Numbered from the stretch's first letter, positions 7,988-17,254 are shown. The stretch: DNA of 64,000 bases from Limnohabitans sp. Jir61 (GCF_003063545.1 NZ_NESD01000001.1:124001-188000), one strand, 5' to 3'. Notes: a model not told the origin generated them from the letters alone. A program made the numbers and translations.

Positions 7988-9187
7988 ATGCGTTGGACTT
8001 CATGGTTGCCTAAGCCACGAAATCGTCGCCTGTGTGCGGTGGGGCTGGATATTGGCCCTGACTCAACCAGCTTGGTTGTGCTCAGTGGTTTCTTAAGTCA
8101 ACCAGATAGCGTTTGCTGTGCCGAACGTCTTGAACTACCAGATGGGCTGGTGTCCCATGGCGAGGTGATGCAGTCCGTCTTGTTAGGGCGTTGGTTGCGG
8201 AATTATTTAGAGGCAAGCGACTATCAGCCGGATGGCGCGTACCTTGGTCTGGACGATGCTTGTGTGTCAAATCACCTAGTCACGATTGCTGCAGGTTTAT
8301 CCCCCGAAGATGTGGCGTTTCAGTTGCAGGCAGAAGTGCAATCTTTGTTGCCTGAATATGCACCTGAGGTGTGGATTGATTACCGCTTAGATGCAGAACC
8401 CGCACAGGAGGGCGAACAACGGTATGTGGTGCAAGCTGCGCCGCGCTTGCGCGTAGAGGCTTTACAACGTGTTGCCCATTTCGCTGGTTTGAAAGCCGTG
8501 GTGGTTGAGCCTCGATGCGATGCAGCTCATCGCACCGAAGTCAGTGATACTTTGTCAACGTTGCCTCAAGCCAGCGCGGCTTTGGCGCTGCAATGCGATG
8601 AAGCCTTTGGCTTGGCCTTGCGTGCTTGGCAAGATGATGGCGTTAACTTGTTGCCACATCGTGATCACGCTTATGACGTGCTACGCCGCGCTTGGCTGTT
8701 AGGTGTGACTGTATGCGCGATAGGTGGTGCATTTTTGGCGGCAGGGTTTGCCATGGTCATGGCGTCAGCGGCTGACAGTCGGCAACCGCAGGCGTTGGAT
8801 GTGAGTGCTTCGAGTCGAGCTTTGGATGAGGCACAAAAAGCACATGCGCAAGTCAAAGTCGTCCATGAGCGCAAGGCAGAGCAAGCCCGTTGGCTCAAAG
8901 TTCGTCAAGACTTGCAATCGCAAAGCTTGCAGTGGAGCCGTGTACTCAGCCACGCCGCGCAAGGCGTGTGGGTGGCCAGCGTCAAACAACAAGGCACGCG
9001 TTGGACCGTGCAAGGCGAAGCGCTGTCGTCGAACCACGCCCAGCAGTTGGTCAAGCAACTCAAAGCGTTAGATATTTGGGCCCAAGCGCCAGAGCTACCT
9101 CAGTTGCAAGTGATGCCCTCGGTGTCCAGCACGGGCTTGCCCATTTGGCAATTTCGCATCGAAGCAGATTTGAAAGTGGGGGTGTGA
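7988..9187 (+). CDS. PilM-PilN fusion protein, type IV pilus inner-membrane platform
   Basis: 399 residues joining two proteins that are normally separate. Residues ~17-215 resemble the first half of PilM: LDIGPDSTSLVVLS, an SHS2-like part containing AEVQSLLPEYAPEV, then VEALQRVAHFAGLKAVVVEP, closing with FGLALRAW. About 150 residues that normally form the second actin-like lobe appear absent. Residues 219-225 read VNLLPHR, the motif at the N-terminus of PilN that binds PilM, followed by a TM helix (~240-262), a coiled-coil-like stretch and a PilN periplasmic domain. The ATG at 7988 is chosen for AAAAGGA at 7973-7979; in-frame ATGs lie 13 and fewer codons upstream. It overlaps the next gene by 1 nt. 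Confidence 0.8.
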   Translation: MRWTSWLPKPRNRRLCAVGLDIGPDSTSLVVLSGFLSQPDSVCCAERLELPDGLVSHGEVMQSVLLGRWLRNYLEASDYQPDGAYLGLDDACVSNHLVTIAAGLSPEDVAFQLQAEVQSLLPEYAPEVWIDYRLDAEPAQEGEQRYVVQAAPRLRVEALQRVAHFAGLKAVVVEPRCDAAHRTEVSDTLSTLPQASAALALQCDEAFGLALRAWQDDGVNLLPHRDHAYDVLRRAWLLGVTVCAIGGAFLAAGFAMVMASAADSRQPQALDVSASSRALDEAQKAHAQVKVVHERKAEQARWLKVRQDLQSQSLQWSRVLSHAAQGVWVASVKQQGTRWTVQGEALSSNHAQQLVKQLKALDIWAQAPELPQLQVMPSVSSTGLPIWQFRIEADLKVGV

Positions 9188-10176
9188 TGAAGCGGGTGAA
9201 CTTCTTAATGCCTCAATTGGACTTGCATCGTCCTTGGCTTTGGCCTCGCACTTACCAATATGCTTTGTTTGTGATGTCCGGCTTAATGGGTGCAGCCTTG
9301 CTCAGCCCTTGGTGGCTCGGCAGTTGGCAAGCATGGGATGAAGCCAACGCAGCCAAATCCAAGTTGATGACACAACAAGAATCGACCCAAGCGTTGCGAG
9401 CAAAAACTGCGCAATTGCTGCAAGACCAACCCCAGCCGCAAACATCGTTTGCCGATGTGTCTGTGCTGAATCAATTGGCGCAAGAGCAGGGTCTAAAGTT
9501 TTCTCAAGTTGGTTTAGATAAGCCGCAACACAGCCCGGCGATGACTGCGCTGCAAGTGCAGCAATTGCCCGTGCATTTGAAAGTGCAAGGCTCATGGAAT
9601 GGTTGGATCAACTGGCTAGCGCAATGGTCTACCGCCGCACCTGGTGTGACGGTAGCCTCACTGGAACTCAAAGCGGATCCACAAGGGGGTATTTCAGCAC
9701 ACGTGGTAGCCGCTGCGCCGCAATCCACAGCAATCGAAACAGAGTTTGAACTGTCGAGTGTGAATATAGATACGGCATCACCATCAGATCCATTCAGCGC
9801 GATCGATTGGGCTAGAGCGCAACGCGCCCATGTGCAGCAGCACCCTAGTTACGCTCGCTTGGTGGCACCCGAGTTGTTGCGTCCGCGCGACTTGCTCGAA
9901 ACCTTTCCACGCGAGCGCTTGCAATACGTGGGACAAATCGCATCACGAGGAGAGGTAGAGGCTTTGGTCAAAGTTATGCCGCCTCACGGCGTAAATAAAG
10001 AGGCCCAGATTATGAGTGTGCACCGTGTTCGCGTGGGCAGTCACTTAGGGCATGACTTTGGCAAAGTGCAAGCAGTTCAGGCCGATCACTTAGTGGTGCA
10101 AGAGCTGGCATTGATGCCCACTGGCGAATGGCAAACCCGTGAGGTGCGTTTGCCCTTGCATGAGGCAGCACCATGA
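9187..10176 (+). CDS. PilO-PilP fusion protein, type IV pilus alignment complex
   Basis: 329 residues. Residues 1-190 look like PilO: a short cytoplasmic start, one TM helix (~20-45), a helical stalk and a ferredoxin-like domain (QLPVHLKVQGSWNGWINWL). From D201 (DPFSAIDW) it reads as PilP: LLETFPRERLQYVGQI, VHRVRVGSHLGHDFGKV and VVQELALMPTGEW are the PilP HR-domain pattern. Canonical PilP is a separate lipoprotein; here its signal peptide and lipobox are gone and the domain is tethered to PilO, which is topologically consistent because both ends are periplasmic. It starts inside the pilMN stop (TGATG) and overlaps pilQ by 4 nt. Confidence 0.8.
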   Translation: MKRVNFLMPQLDLHRPWLWPRTYQYALFVMSGLMGAALLSPWWLGSWQAWDEANAAKSKLMTQQESTQALRAKTAQLLQDQPQPQTSFADVSVLNQLAQEQGLKFSQVGLDKPQHSPAMTALQVQQLPVHLKVQGSWNGWINWLAQWSTAAPGVTVASLELKADPQGGISAHVVAAAPQSTAIETEFELSSVNIDTASPSDPFSAIDWARAQRAHVQQHPSYARLVAPELLRPRDLLETFPRERLQYVGQIASRGEVEALVKVMPPHGVNKEAQIMSVHRVRVGSHLGHDFGKVQAVQADHLVVQELALMPTGEWQTREVRLPLHEAAP

Positions 10177-11732
10177 ATGGCAAGCTTTTGATGCAGCAAT
10201 TCATCGTCATCATGAATTACGTGATGTGCCCTGCCTACATTTGTGTGCTTTGCTTATTCGGTCCTCCGGTGTATGGCCAAGAAATCAAGCCTGTTTATAT
10301 CGGTGCGCCTATGTCGATGAACTTTCAAAACATCGAGGTGCGCACCGCCTTGCAAATCGTGGCCGATTTCACGGGGCTCAACATCATCACGTCCGACAGC
10401 GTGACGGGTTCGCTCACCCTCAAACTGCACAAAGTGCCGTGGGACCAAGTGCTCGACATCATGGCGCAAGCCAAGGGCTTGAGCGTGCGCCGACAAGGCA
10501 ATGTCATTTGGGTGGCCCCGCGTGCCGAGGTGGCTGCACGAGAAAAGCTCGAATATGAAAGCAAGCTCGCCGCGCAAAACCTAGAGCCCATGCAAACGCA
10601 TGGCTTTGCACTGAACTACGCCAAGGCGGTGGATGTGCTGACGCAAATTCAAGGTGGCACGGTGTTGCCTGCTATGCCTGCTATGCCTGCGATGGGCGGC
10701 TACGGCGGATATGGCGCAGGCTATGGTGGGTTGGGTAGTGCTGGCCTGGGCTACTCGTCAGCCTCAAGTACCGCGCCTTTCAGCTTGTCGTCGATGGGCG
10801 GCGGTTCGCGCATTCTCAGCACACGCGGCAGCGCCATGGCCGAGTCGCGCACCAACCAACTCTTCGTCACCGACATTGCCGAGCGCCTCGACCAAGTGGC
10901 GCAAATGATTGCCAAGATCGACATTCCCCTGCGTCAAGTGATGATTGAAGCACGCATCGTGCAAGCGAGCGACACCTTTGGTCAGACCCTCGGTGTGCGC
11001 TTGGGCGGCATGGGGCAGGGTGGTGCGCAAACGGTGTGGGGCCCGACCAATGCCAACGCGATTGCTAATGCCAACCCCACCGCGCAGCAAGGTACCAGTT
11101 TCAACATTGCCGACAAGGCGCTCGACACCTCGGGTAGCTTTGTCAATTTGCCCGCCGCCAGCCTGAACGGTTTTGCATCGGCCAGCTTTGCTGTGTCCAT
11201 CTTCAACTCAGCCAAGAACCGTTTTTTGAATCTTGAGCTGTCGGCGTTAGAGGCTGACGGCAAAGGCAAGGTTGTATCGAGCCCTCGCGTAGTCACCGCA
11301 GACCAAGCTAAAGCGATTATTGAGCAGGGCACAGAGTTGCCCTACCAAGTAGCAGCCGCCAGCGGCGCATCCACCTTGGCGTTTCGCAAGGCCAACCTCA
11401 AGCTAGAGGTCACGCCGCAAATCACGCCCGAGGGCGGCATCGTGCTCGACCTTGATATTTCCAAGGACAACGTGGGCCAAATCACCCCCGCGGGTTTTGC
11501 CATCGACACCAAGCACGTCAAGACCCAAGTGCTCGTGGAAAACGGTGGCACGGTCATGATTGGCGGCATTTACGAGACCAGCGAGCAAGAGGACGAGTAC
11601 AAAGTGCCGTTCTTCGGTGACATCCCTGTGCTGGGCTATTTGTTTAAAAACCGCCGCACCGCCCAAGCCAAGCAAGAGTTGCTGGTCTTCATAACGCCTA
11701 AAATGCTCGATCACAGTGCCGTTGCACGTTAA
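10173..11732 (+). CDS. pilQ: Type IV pilus secretin PilQ, short form without AMIN domains
   Basis: Outer-membrane secretin pore, 519 residues against about 700 in typical PilQ. After an N-terminal hydrophobic leader (to about residue 36, VYGQ) it begins directly at the secretin/TonB-like N0 domain (MNFQNIEVRTALQIVADFTG), so the usual tandem AMIN domains are missing. The N1 domain carries a Met/Ala/Pro- and Gly-rich insert (about 165-215, with three PAM repeats). The secretin core includes VMIEARIVQ, a GTELPYQ segment and VMIGGIYETSEQEDEYKVPFFGDIPVLG... near the C-terminus, with the typical LLVFITPKML end. It forms an operon with pilMN and pilOP. Confidence 0.9.
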   Translation: MNGKLLMQQFIVIMNYVMCPAYICVLCLFGPPVYGQEIKPVYIGAPMSMNFQNIEVRTALQIVADFTGLNIITSDSVTGSLTLKLHKVPWDQVLDIMAQAKGLSVRRQGNVIWVAPRAEVAAREKLEYESKLAAQNLEPMQTHGFALNYAKAVDVLTQIQGGTVLPAMPAMPAMGGYGGYGAGYGGLGSAGLGYSSASSTAPFSLSSMGGGSRILSTRGSAMAESRTNQLFVTDIAERLDQVAQMIAKIDIPLRQVMIEARIVQASDTFGQTLGVRLGGMGQGGAQTVWGPTNANAIANANPTAQQGTSFNIADKALDTSGSFVNLPAASLNGFASASFAVSIFNSAKNRFLNLELSALEADGKGKVVSSPRVVTADQAKAIIEQGTELPYQVAAASGASTLAFRKANLKLEVTPQITPEGGIVLDLDISKDNVGQITPAGFAIDTKHVKTQVLVENGGTVMIGGIYETSEQEDEYKVPFFGDIPVLGYLFKNRRTAQAKQELLVFITPKMLDHSAVAR

Positions 11733-11740
11733 GAAAGCAT

Positions 11741-12316
11741 ATGTTGTTGGTTTTGGTGGGTCTGCCGGGTTCCGGCAAAACGACCGTTGGGCGTCAACTC
11801 GCTCGACGACTACACCTCCCCTTTGTTGATTCGGATCACGCGATTGAGAACCGCTTGGGTTGCTCGGTGCGCGAATATTTCGAACGCGAAGGGGAAGACC
11901 GCTTTCGCGACCTCGAATCTGAAGTGCTTGCCGACTTGTGCCACAACCACCACGGTGTGTTGTCCACGGGTGGCGGCTCGGTGTTGCGTCCCATCAACCG
12001 CGAACGTTTGCGCGAACACGGCCACGTGTTCTATTTGCGTTCGAGCCCTGAAGAAGTGTTTCGCCGCTTGCGCAATGACCAAAACCGCCCCTTGCTGCAA
12101 GTGGCCGACCCGCAAGCGCGTTTGCGCGAACTCCTCGACGTGCGTGACCCGCTGTACCGCGAAACCGCGCACTACGTCATCGAAACAGGCCGCCCCAATG
12201 TGGCGGGCTTGGTCAACATGATCGTGTCACAGCTCGAACTCGCTGGCCACATCAAACCCGTCTCGCCCCCCGCGCCTGCCGACCGCCCTCGCGTGTCGCC
12301 CCCACACAGAATCTGA
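11741..12316 (+). CDS. aroK: Shikimate kinase
   Basis: 191-residue P-loop kinase phosphorylating shikimate with ATP in aromatic amino-acid synthesis. Walker A GLPGSGKTT is at residues 7-15; DSDHAIE binds shikimate, and STGGGSVLRP and the lid RNDQNRPLL are characteristic. A Pro-rich tail of about 20 residues extends past the usual end. It lies 8 nt after pilQ and 3 nt before aroB, the conserved pilQ-aroK-aroB order. Confidence 0.96.
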   Translation: MLLVLVGLPGSGKTTVGRQLARRLHLPFVDSDHAIENRLGCSVREYFEREGEDRFRDLESEVLADLCHNHHGVLSTGGGSVLRPINRERLREHGHVFYLRSSPEEVFRRLRNDQNRPLLQVADPQARLRELLDVRDPLYRETAHYVIETGRPNVAGLVNMIVSQLELAGHIKPVSPPAPADRPRVSPPHRI

Positions 12317-12319
12317 GCC

Positions 12320-13420
12320 ATGTCAAACACACCACACCTCGAACGCGTTGCCATTGACTTGGGCGACCGCAGTTACAGCATCTTGATTGGCGAGCAGTTG
12401 CTCGACGCAGCAAGCACTTGGGCTGACTTACCCAAAGCCTCGGCTGCTCTCATCGTCACCAATGACACCGTGGGCCCCATTTATGCCGAGCGTTTGCAAG
12501 CCGCCCTTGCGCCGCTCTACAAACAGGTTCACACCGTGGCCTTGCCCGATGGCGAAAGCCACAAAGACTGGCAAACGCTGAATCTAATTTTTGACGAGCT
12601 GCTGGGCAAAGGCGCTGACCGCAAAACCGTGCTGTTCGCCTTGGGCGGCGGCGTGGTGGGCGACATGACCGGTTTTGCCGCCGCTTGCTACATGCGCGGC
12701 GTGCCCTTTGTGCAAGTGCCCACCACTTTGCTGGCGCAGGTTGATTCATCGGTGGGTGGCAAGACGGCTATCAACCACCCCATTGGCAAAAACATGATTG
12801 GCGCGTTCTATCAACCGCAACGTGTGGTGTGCGACCTCGACACTTTGCAAACTTTGCCCCAGCGCGAAATGAGCGCGGGCTTGGCCGAAGTTATCAAATA
12901 CGGCCCCATCGCCGATATGCAGTTTTTGGATTGGATCGACACCAATCTCGACGCGCTCTTGGCGCGTGACCCCAAGGCTTTGGCGCACGCTGTCAAGCGC
13001 AGCTGCGAAATCAAAGCCTGGGTGGTGGGCCAAGACGAACGCGAAGGCGGCATTCGTGCGATCTTGAATTTCGGTCATACCTTTGGCCACGCCATCGAAG
13101 CGGGCTTGGGCTTTGGCGAATGGTTGCACGGCGAAGCTGTGGGCTGCGGCATGGTCATGGCCTCGCACCTGTCGCAACGTTTGGGTTTGGTGGACGAGTC
13201 GTTTGTGTCCCGCTTCACTGCACTCATTGAGCGCGCAGGCTTGCCCATCGTCGGCCCGAAGCTCGGTGCTGACGAATACCTGCACCACATGCGCGTGGAC
13301 AAAAAAGCCGAAGCAGGCGAAATCAAATTCGTGCTCATCGACAAACCCGGCACAGCCATCGTGCGCGGTGCGCCTGACGCTTTGGTGGCGCAAGTCATAG
13401 ATGACTGCTGTTCCCAATGA
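12320..13420 (+). CDS. aroB: 3-dehydroquinate synthase
   Basis: 366-residue NAD- and metal-dependent enzyme converting DAHP to 3-dehydroquinate, the second step of the shikimate pathway. Visible signatures are [12 protein letters not shown], the NAD-binding [36 protein letters not shown], the metal-ligand segment [10 protein letters not shown] and [11 protein letters not shown]. It overlaps dgt by 4 nt (ATGA), so translation is probably coupled. Confidence 0.97.
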   Translation: MSNTPHLERVAIDLGDRSYSILIGEQLLDAASTWADLPKASAALIVTNDTVGPIYAERLQAALAPLYKQVHTVALPDGESHKDWQTLNLIFDELLGKGADRKTVLFALGGGVVGDMTGFAAACYMRGVPFVQVPTTLLAQVDSSVGGKTAINHPIGKNMIGAFYQPQRVVCDLDTLQTLPQREMSAGLAEVIKYGPIADMQFLDWIDTNLDALLARDPKALAHAVKRSCEIKAWVVGQDEREGGIRAILNFGHTFGHAIEAGLGFGEWLHGEAVGCGMVMASHLSQRLGLVDESFVSRFTALIERAGLPIVGPKLGADEYLHHMRVDKKAEAGEIKFVLIDKPGTAIVRGAPDALVAQVIDDCCSQ

Positions 13421-14550
13421 CGCAGCTAGCACCCTACGCCTGCCTGCCTGAACAGTCCCGTGGCCGCCGCCACGCCGAACCCTCACTACCCGCCCACGCC
13501 TCCAGCGTGCGCAACCCGCATCAGCGCGACCGTGACCGCATCGTTCACTCCACCGCGTTTCGCCGCTTGGTTTACAAGACACAAGTTTTCTTGAACCACG
13601 AAGGTGATTTGTTTCGCACGCGCATGACGCACTCGTTGGAGGTGGCGCAACTCGGCCGCTCCATCGCCCGCGCGTTGAACTTGAACGAAGATTTGGTCGA
13701 AGCCATCGCTTTGGCACACGACCTAGGCCACACGCCTTTCGGCCACGCCGGTCAAGACGCGCTGAACGAATGCATGGCCCCTTATGGCGGCTTCGAGCAC
13801 AACCTGCAAAGCCTGCGCGTGGTGGACGAACTCGAAGAACGCTACCCCGCATTCAACGGCCTTAACCTGAGCTTTGAAACCCGCGAAGGCATCTTGAAGC
13901 ACTGCGCGCGCCGCAACGCCGAACTCATCAACGCGCAAGAGCCCAACGGCATTGCCGCACGTTTCTTGAACGGCACACAGCCCAGCCTTGAAGCGCAGCT
14001 GTGCAATTTGGCCGACGCCATTGCCTACAACGCGCACGACATTGACGACGGTGTGCGCTCTGGCTTGCTCACGATGGAGCAAATGCAAGATGTGTCGTTA
14101 TTCGCCCGCTACCACGTGCAAACCTTGGCTGAATACCCAAGCCTTCAAGGTCGCCGCGTGCTGTACGAAACCATTCGCCGCATGTTGTGTGATCAGGTGT
14201 ACGACGTGATCAACGCCACACGCGCAGCGCTGCAACAGCACGCGCCCACCAGTGCCGACGAAGCGCGTCAGTGCCCCGCACTCATGCAGTTCAGCGCAGC
14301 GATGTACGAAGAATCCAAAGCGCTCAAGTCGTTTTTATTCCGCAATTTGTACCGCCATCCGCAGGTCATGCAAACCACAGACGGTGCGCGTGCCATGGTG
14401 CAAGAACTGTTCGCCGTCTACTTGGCCAAGCCCCAAGAAATGCCCGCCGCCTACGCCGAGCGCAGCGATGTGCCGCGTGCTGTGGCCGACTATTTGTCTG
14501 GCATGACTGACCGTTTTGCCACGCGTGAGCACGCACGACTCACGGCGTAA
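13417..14550 (+). CDS. dgt: dGTPase-like HD-domain triphosphohydrolase
   Basis: 377 residues of the deoxyguanosinetriphosphate triphosphohydrolase-like family, which removes tripolyphosphate from dNTPs. HD metal residues: H72 in RMTHSLEV and H101-D102 in [13 protein letters not shown]; a later D falls in [13 protein letters not shown]. The N-terminal RRHAEPSL...[11 protein letters not shown] is typical of the family. The aroB-dgt order is common in beta- and gammaproteobacteria. Confidence 0.9.
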   Translation: MTQLAPYACLPEQSRGRRHAEPSLPAHASSVRNPHQRDRDRIVHSTAFRRLVYKTQVFLNHEGDLFRTRMTHSLEVAQLGRSIARALNLNEDLVEAIALAHDLGHTPFGHAGQDALNECMAPYGGFEHNLQSLRVVDELEERYPAFNGLNLSFETREGILKHCARRNAELINAQEPNGIAARFLNGTQPSLEAQLCNLADAIAYNAHDIDDGVRSGLLTMEQMQDVSLFARYHVQTLAEYPSLQGRRVLYETIRRMLCDQVYDVINATRAALQQHAPTSADEARQCPALMQFSAAMYEESKALKSFLFRNLYRHPQVMQTTDGARAMVQELFAVYLAKPQEMPAAYAERSDVPRAVADYLSGMTDRFATREHARLTA

Positions 14551-14570
14551 ATAAGCCGCATCACTTGAGT

Positions 14571-15788
14571 ATGAGCAAGCACCGCTTTGGCATCCACCCT
14601 TCGTGGGTCATTGTGTTTGCAGGCGTGTGTGCTGCGTTGCATGTGGGCAAGCTGCCGCCCGCTTTGCCGGTGCTGCAAGACGCACTGGGCATCACCTTGG
14701 TCCAAGCGGGCTTCTTGCTGTCAGCTGTGCAAGTGGCCAGCATGACGCTGGGTCTTGCTGTTGGGCTGAGTGCTGACAGTTTGGGTCTGCGCCGCAGCAT
14801 GTTGGTTGGCTTGGCGCTTTTGTCAGTCGCCAGCATCAGTGGTGGCTTTGTGGCTGATGCCAGTGGCTTGTTGTTCTTGCGCGCGTTAGAGGGCTTGGGC
14901 TTTTTGCTGGTCGTCATGCCTGCGCCTGCGCTCATTCGCCGCACGGTCGATGCATCGCAGCTCAGCGGCCGCATGGGCTGGTGGGGCACGTACATGCCCA
15001 CGGGCAGTGCGCTGGCGCTGTTGTTGGGGCCTTGGGTCATTGCGGGTTTGAACTGGTCCGCGTGGTGGTGGCTGCTGGGTGCAGTGGCTGCGTTTGCTTG
15101 GGTCGCCGTGTGGCTCTGTGTGCCCGATGTGCAGCCGCCCGTAGCCACACATAACGCCGCTAGCGATGCATGGCCCAAGCGCTTGGCGCTCACACTTCAA
15201 AGTCCTGGCCCTTGGTTGGTGGCGCTCACCTTTGCGGTGTACTCCTCGCAGTGGCTGGCTGTGGTGGGCTTCTTGCCCACGGTCTATGCCGAGCTGGGTT
15301 TGGCCGCAGGCACGGCGGGTGTGTTGTCGGCTTGCGTGGCGCTGGCCAATGTTAGCGGCAACATCATGTCGGGTCGTTTGCTGCAACGCGGTTGGCCTGC
15401 GCAGCGTTTGCTTTCCATCGGCTTTGCTTGCATGACCTTGGGCGCTGTTGGCGCATATGCCGTGTGGCAGGGCGAAGGCTTGCCCACCTCACTGCGATTT
15501 GCGTGCGTGGTGATGTTCTCGGCCGTGGGAGGTTTGATTCCCGGCACTTTGTTTTCATGCGCCTTGCGTTTGGCCCCTAGCGAAGGCACGGTGTCCACCA
15601 CCGTGGGTTACATGCAGCAGCTCTCAGCGCTGGGCCAGTTTGCAGGCCCGCCCTTGGTTGCGTGGGTGGCAGCCAGCGCAGGCGGCTGGCAGTGGACGTG
15701 GGCGGTCACCGCCACGCTCAGTTTGGCGGGCGCGGTGTTTGCGCACTTCATTGGCCGTGCATTGCACAAGAAAGAAAAACATGACTGA
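14571..15788 (+). CDS. MFS transporter, CynX/NimT-like
   Basis: 405-residue major facilitator with about 12 hydrophobic helices in two halves. Each half begins with an LPxxYxE- or LPPALPVLQ-like loop, and between TM2 and TM3 it reads LSADSLGLRRSML. Substrate unknown; the overall look is of the cyanate/nitroimidazole-type subfamily. The inter-domain loop (about 185-205) contains a 12-bp DNA match to the msrQ-end inverted repeat. The ATG at 14571 is preferred over a TTG two codons earlier; neither has a strong ribosome-binding site. It overlaps the next gene by 8 nt. Confidence 0.85.
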   Translation: MSKHRFGIHPSWVIVFAGVCAALHVGKLPPALPVLQDALGITLVQAGFLLSAVQVASMTLGLAVGLSADSLGLRRSMLVGLALLSVASISGGFVADASGLLFLRALEGLGFLLVVMPAPALIRRTVDASQLSGRMGWWGTYMPTGSALALLLGPWVIAGLNWSAWWWLLGAVAAFAWVAVWLCVPDVQPPVATHNAASDAWPKRLALTLQSPGPWLVALTFAVYSSQWLAVVGFLPTVYAELGLAAGTAGVLSACVALANVSGNIMSGRLLQRGWPAQRLLSIGFACMTLGAVGAYAVWQGEGLPTSLRFACVVMFSAVGGLIPGTLFSCALRLAPSEGTVSTTVGYMQQLSALGQFAGPPLVAWVAASAGGWQWTWAVTATLSLAGAVFAHFIGRALHKKEKHD

Positions 15789-16356
15789 CACATTGACCCC
15801 AGACCAAGAACGCACCGTCATCGAAGACACGCAAAAGTGGTTGCTAGAAGCCGTGGTGGGCCTCAACCTGTGCCCCTTTGCCAAAGCGGTGGTCGTCAAA
15901 GACATGGTGCGTTACCGCGTGTGCGCATCTGCCGAGCCCGCCGACCTGCTGGCCATGCTGCGCGAAGAGTTGCAGCACTTGGCTGAGGCCGACCCAGACA
16001 AGCTAGACACCACGCTGCTGATTGCGCCCAATGGCTTGCCCGACTTTTTGGATTTCAACGATTTCTTGGCCGACTGCGACGAAGTGCTGATGGACTTAGA
16101 ACTAGACGGCGTGCTGCAAGTGGCCGACTTTCACCCGCACTACCAATTTGGCGGTACGGATGTGGACGACATCGAGAACTTCACCAACCGCACGCCATAC
16201 CCCACGTTGCATTTGCTGCGCGAAGCCAGCATTGACAAAGCTGTGGAGGCTTATCCCGATGCGTCGCTCATCTTTGAACGCAACATTGAGGTGTTGAATA
16301 AGTTGGGGCAAGAAGGCTGGGCCAAACTGGGCATCGCTTCTCGACTGCACAATTAA
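15781..16356 (+). CDS. DUF1415 family protein
   Basis: 191 residues matching my memory of the DUF1415 family: an N-terminal helix with VVGLNLCPFAKAVV, then DTTLLIAPN, a central ADFHPHYQFGGTDVDD and FTNRTPYPTLHLLREAS. Conserved Cys, His and Asp residues suggest metal binding or catalysis, but the function is unknown. The start at 15781 gives MTDTLTPDQE and overlaps the MFS stop by 8 nt. It is followed 3 nt later by a methyltransferase gene. Confidence 0.85.
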   Translation: MTDTLTPDQERTVIEDTQKWLLEAVVGLNLCPFAKAVVVKDMVRYRVCASAEPADLLAMLREELQHLAEADPDKLDTTLLIAPNGLPDFLDFNDFLADCDEVLMDLELDGVLQVADFHPHYQFGGTDVDDIENFTNRTPYPTLHLLREASIDKAVEAYPDASLIFERNIEVLNKLGQEGWAKLGIASRLHN

Positions 16357-16359
16357 GCT

Positions 16360-17220
16360 ATGTCCAAACACAAACAAGCCGTCGCCCCCAAACCTCTTGA
16401 TCTAGACCTGCGCCCCGGCCAGTCCATCGAGTTGCTCAAAGAGTTGCACATCCTCACACGCGACGGCAAGCTCAACCAAGATTCACGCCGCAAGCTCAAG
16501 CAGGTGCACCACCTGTTTCAATTCATCGAAAAGCTGCTGAAAGAACTTCCCGCCAGCGAACAAGGCCCCACGCTCGCCGACCACGGCGCGGGCAAGTCGT
16601 ATTTGGGTTTCATCATTTACGACTTGTTTTTCAAAGCTTTGGGGCAGGGCAGTATTTACGGCATCGAGACGCGCAGCGAGTTGGTCGAATCGTCCAAAGC
16701 ACTGGCGCAACGCTTGGGCTTTGACCGCATGAAGTTTCTCAACCTCAGCGTGGCCGAATCCGCACACAGCGATGCCTTGCCCGACCAGATAGATGTGGTC
16801 ACTGCGCTGCACGCGTGCGACACCGCCACCGACGATGCGATTGCGTTTGGCCTGCAAAAGAAAGCCAAATACATGGTGCTCGTGCCGTGTTGCCAAGCAG
16901 AGTTGGCGCGTGCGCTGAATAAAAACAAAGCGCTCAACTTGCAGCGCACACCGCTGGCCGAGCTGTGGCGTCACCCGCTGCACACGCGTGAGATGGGCAG
17001 CCAGATTACCAACGTGCTGCGCTGTTTGTATCTAGAGGCGATGGGCTACCAAGTGACCGTGACCGAGCTTGTGGGCTGGGAGCACAGTATGAAAAACGAA
17101 CTCATCTTGGCCAAGTACACGGGGCAGAAAAAGCGTAGCTCGGCGGAGCGGTTGTCTGCTTTGTTGGAAGAGTTCGGGTTGCAAGAGTTGGCTCAAGAGC
17201 GATTCAAAATTGCCGCTTAA
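16360..17220 (+). CDS. Class I SAM-dependent methyltransferase
   Basis: 286-residue cytosolic protein. Motif I-like PTLADHGAGKSYLGFIIYD, an acidic strand end GIETRSELVESS and a motif IV region DVVTALHACDTATDDAI are visible, with a later VPCCQAELARAL. The pattern matches Methyltransf_32-type proteins related to tRNA/rRNA or small-molecule methyltransferases. The substrate is not identifiable. It closes the MFS-DUF1415 run; its stop codon abuts the RAYT left flank. Confidence 0.8.
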   Translation: MSKHKQAVAPKPLDLDLRPGQSIELLKELHILTRDGKLNQDSRRKLKQVHHLFQFIEKLLKELPASEQGPTLADHGAGKSYLGFIIYDLFFKALGQGSIYGIETRSELVESSKALAQRLGFDRMKFLNLSVAESAHSDALPDQIDVVTALHACDTATDDAIAFGLQKKAKYMVLVPCCQAELARALNKNKALNLQRTPLAELWRHPLHTREMGSQITNVLRCLYLEAMGYQVTVTELVGWEHSMKNELILAKYTGQKKRSSAERLSALLEEFGLQELAQERFKIAA

Positions 17221-17254
17221 TTAATCGGGGTCAGGTTCGAATTACCATCGGCAG

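Noticed and set aside
8560-8660. PilM-PilN junction as a frameshift or pseudogene
   Set aside because: The frame is continuous, both halves keep conserved motifs and the downstream overlaps are tidy, so a functional fusion is more likely.
12746-13852. Long antisense frame across aroB and dgt
   Set aside because: Shadow of two well-supported genes; no motif or ribosome-binding site.
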